Source: Candidatus Krumholzibacteriota bacterium
GTDB lineage: Bacteria > Krumholzibacteriota > Krumholzibacteriia > JAJRXK01
DNA length: 64,000 nucleotides
NCBI GenBank assembly: GCA_024276305.1
Contig: JAJRXK010000023.1
Coordinates: 42,595-106,594 of the forward strand
Direction of reading: 5' to 3'
The notes beneath the pieces were generated by a model that had not been told where the DNA came from, did not search any database, and saw nothing but the letters and a program-made list of their open reading frames with translations. Numbering within the stretch: the stretch's first letter is position 1; each line of letters begins with the position of its first letter. Made by a program: the position numbers and the translations under genes. Shown in pieces: positions 62,437-64,000 of this stretch.

Positions 62437-64000
62437 GATGGCTGATGGTGTGGCGGGGGCCTGGAGCCATCGCCTGGGGAGCCCTCTGGGTGACGACGGC
62501 CCTGGTCGTTGGCATTCACTCCGAGGCGGGGGCAGGAGAGGTGACCGCTCTCGACCTCGAGGAAGGGCGGGATTTGGTTACGGTTATGATTCGTGTGGAG
62601 GGCGAGGTCGAGCCCCACATCTTCGATCTGGAGGATCCGCCCCGAGTGGTGGTCGATCTGGGCAATGGACGGATGCTGGCGGGGGGAGCGCGTCGAGCGG
62701 GAGATGGGGAAGTCGTTCGGACGGTGCGTTACAGTCAGTTCGTCCTCGAACCGGAACCCGTGGCGCGGGTGGTTGTCGATCTGGCCAAGGCGACGGAATA
62801 CCATCTGATTCGACGGTCAGGGGGATTCGCTCTGGAATTCGCACGCCCTCTCTCGATTCCGGCGGTGGAATCCAAGGTCGTGGCGGAATCCTCCCCCGCC
62901 GTCGTTGCGGTCCCGACGATCGATGGGCCACCGACGAAGGAGGCGGTCCCGTCCCCCGCTGCGACCATCACCTACTTGACCCTTTCGACGGCTTATGTGA
63001 GTGCCGGTCACGAGGATGGCCTGGCGGTCGGAGACGAACTCTCTGTCCTTCACGGAGAGGAGGTGCTGGCCACTCTTCGCGTGGACGACCTGTCCTCGCG
63101 CCGCGCCGCCTGCAAGATTCTGAACAAGACCGGCGAAGTGGACATCGGTGATGTAGTTGCGTGGGCCGTCGCCAGTCCCGACGAAGCACCTCGGATCCTC
63201 GGTCTTGGTCCGGGTCCGCGGTCGGAGCAGTTGGCCTCCGCGGGGTCTGCGGTGGGAGCGCGCGACTGGTTGCGCAACCAGGGCTTCAGAGGGCGCATCA
63301 GTGGTCGCTTTCTCACGGTGCAGGACCGTACGGGCACGGGCCAGAGCTTCACTCAGCCGTCCGTCGACGCAAGGGTGGAGGGGAGGAATGTCGCGGGCTC
63401 GGACGTGGATCTGTCCTTGGACCTTCGCACGCGGAGGACCTTCCGAGACGAAGCCGACGGGAGTAGTTCGCAGGAAGGGCGTTCCCGCGTGTATCGGGCC
63501 AACCTGGTTTGGAAGAGCCTGGAGTCTCGACTTTCGCTGACCCTGGGTCGGCAGTATTCGCCGGAACTCTCGTCTCTCAGCATTTTCGACGGCGCATCGC
63601 TGGTCCTGCGAACCTCCCACTGGACGGCTGGGCTCCTCTCGGGGAGTCAGCCCGATCCGGTGAGCTTCGGGTATTCGACAGAGATTCGGGAGCACAGCGC
63701 CTTCGCTCAATGGATCTCCTCCCAGGTCCGGGGCACGAGGGTTTCGGTGACCGCGGGGGTGGTCGGCTCCTACACCCACAGCGAAATCAACCGCGAGTAT
63801 CTGGCATTGCAGTCTCATCTATCCAACGGACGGATCTCGGTCTACGCGAGCCAAGATGTCGATCTCAATCGAGGGTGGAAACGCGAGGTTGAGGGAGAAG
63901 CTCTGTCCTTGACCAACAGCTATGCGAGCTTGCGGTACCAGATGGCCGATCGTACGACCTGGGCTCTGGGATTCGACAATCGTCGCAGCATCCGGCTCTA
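62433..64000 (+). CDS. AMIN-domain protein with beta-barrel-like C-terminus, partial at window end
   Basis: An open frame of at least 522 codons without a stop before the window edge. Signal segment about 8-36. AMIN domain about 37-125 ('FDLEDPPRVVVDLGNG', 'SQFVLEPEPVARVVVDL'), which binds cell-wall polymers. A FlgT-C-like or SH3-like domain about 170-240 ('GHEDGLAVGDELSVLHGEEV'). From about 290, alternating strands ('RANLVWKSLESRLSLTLGRQ', 'RISVYASQDVDLNRGW') fit an outer-membrane barrel. It overlaps the cytochrome stop by four bases, suggesting a cytochrome-porin type arrangement, though that is inference. Confidence 0.75.
   Translation, partial: MRWLMVWRGPGAIAWGALWVTTALVVGIHSEAGAGEVTALDLEEGRDLVTVMIRVEGEVEPHIFDLEDPPRVVVDLGNGRMLAGGARRAGDGEVVRTVRYSQFVLEPEPVARVVVDLAKATEYHLIRRSGGFALEFARPLSIPAVESKVVAESSPAVVAVPTIDGPPTKEAVPSPAATITYLTLSTAYVSAGHEDGLAVGDELSVLHGEEVLATLRVDDLSSRRAACKILNKTGEVDIGDVVAWAVASPDEAPRILGLGPGPRSEQLASAGSAVGARDWLRNQGFRGRISGRFLTVQDRTGTGQSFTQPSVDARVEGRNVAGSDVDLSLDLRTRRTFRDEADGSSSQEGRSRVYRANLVWKSLESRLSLTLGRQYSPELSSLSIFDGASLVLRTSHWTAGLLSGSQPDPVSFGYSTEIREHSAFAQWISSQVRGTRVSVTAGVVGSYTHSEINREYLALQSHLSNGRISVYASQDVDLNRGWKREVEGEALSLTNSYASLRYQMADRTTWALGFDNRRSIRL

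Overview
The window reads as chromosomal DNA of a GC-rich, Gram-negative, didermic bacterium of the FCB type. Candidatus Eisenbacteria or Krumholzibacteriota-like is my best guess, but this is inference from gene style: five proteins end in FlgD-like/type-A sorting domains carrying NPFNP, there are many Sec and lipoprotein signals, outer-membrane barrels and a multihaem cytochrome, and signalling genes are unusually dense (five sigma-70-type factors, three Ser/Thr kinases with repeat tails, three TPR-CHAT proteins). I see no tRNA, rRNA, CRISPR array, prophage or intact insertion sequence.

Layout. 1-8.3 kb (minus strand): a sorted beta-propeller protein, a hipBA toxin-antitoxin pair with a readable promoter and operator, then a run of secreted proteins (small sorted protein, tail-fibre-like protein, astacin-type metalloprotease, lectin-like protein). 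8.4-13.9 kb: exported TPR-CHAT protein, sigma factor, membrane anti-sigma-like protein, outer-membrane barrel. 14.3-21.6 kb: two very large sorted repeat proteins (Kelch; LVIVD). 21.9-27.2 kb: sigma factor, small acidic protein and cytoplasmic TPR-CHAT protein joined by ATGA overlaps, followed by a subtilase lipoprotein. 27.6-32.4 kb: zinc-type anti-sigma and sigma factor, divergent from a TPR-CHAT lipoprotein. 32.5-36.4 kb: small exported protein and two related lipoproteins, one with a VWA domain. 36.4-39.6 kb: kinase with sigma factor. 39.7-44.7 kb: DUF454 membrane protein, tricorn-type protease, exported protein. 45.0-48.0 kb: decayed IS1380-like transposase and a frameshifted kinase. 48.0-51.0 kb: NAD(P)-binding protein, AraC regulator with palindromic operator, methyltransferase. 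51.1-54.4 kb: sigma factor with kinase. 54.4-58.8 kb (minus): a cholesterol-dependent-cytolysin-like lipoprotein with a LamG-like C-terminus, a glycine-rich beta-helix lipoprotein, and a short sorting-domain protein. 59.0-60.5 kb: small genes and a beta-carbonic anhydrase. 60.9-64 kb: 19-haem cytochrome overlapping an AMIN/beta-barrel gene that runs off the window.

The strongest candidates for a new system are the three independently arranged sets of CHAT protease, sigma factor and anti-sigma candidate, which resemble a regulated-proteolysis switch without CRISPR. In each set the CHAT protein and the anti-sigma candidate are predicted to share a compartment. The second candidate is the cytolysin-like pore former whose membrane-recognition domain appears to be replaced by a lectin-like domain. 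Both functional readings are inference; the domain calls rest on motifs visible in the translations.
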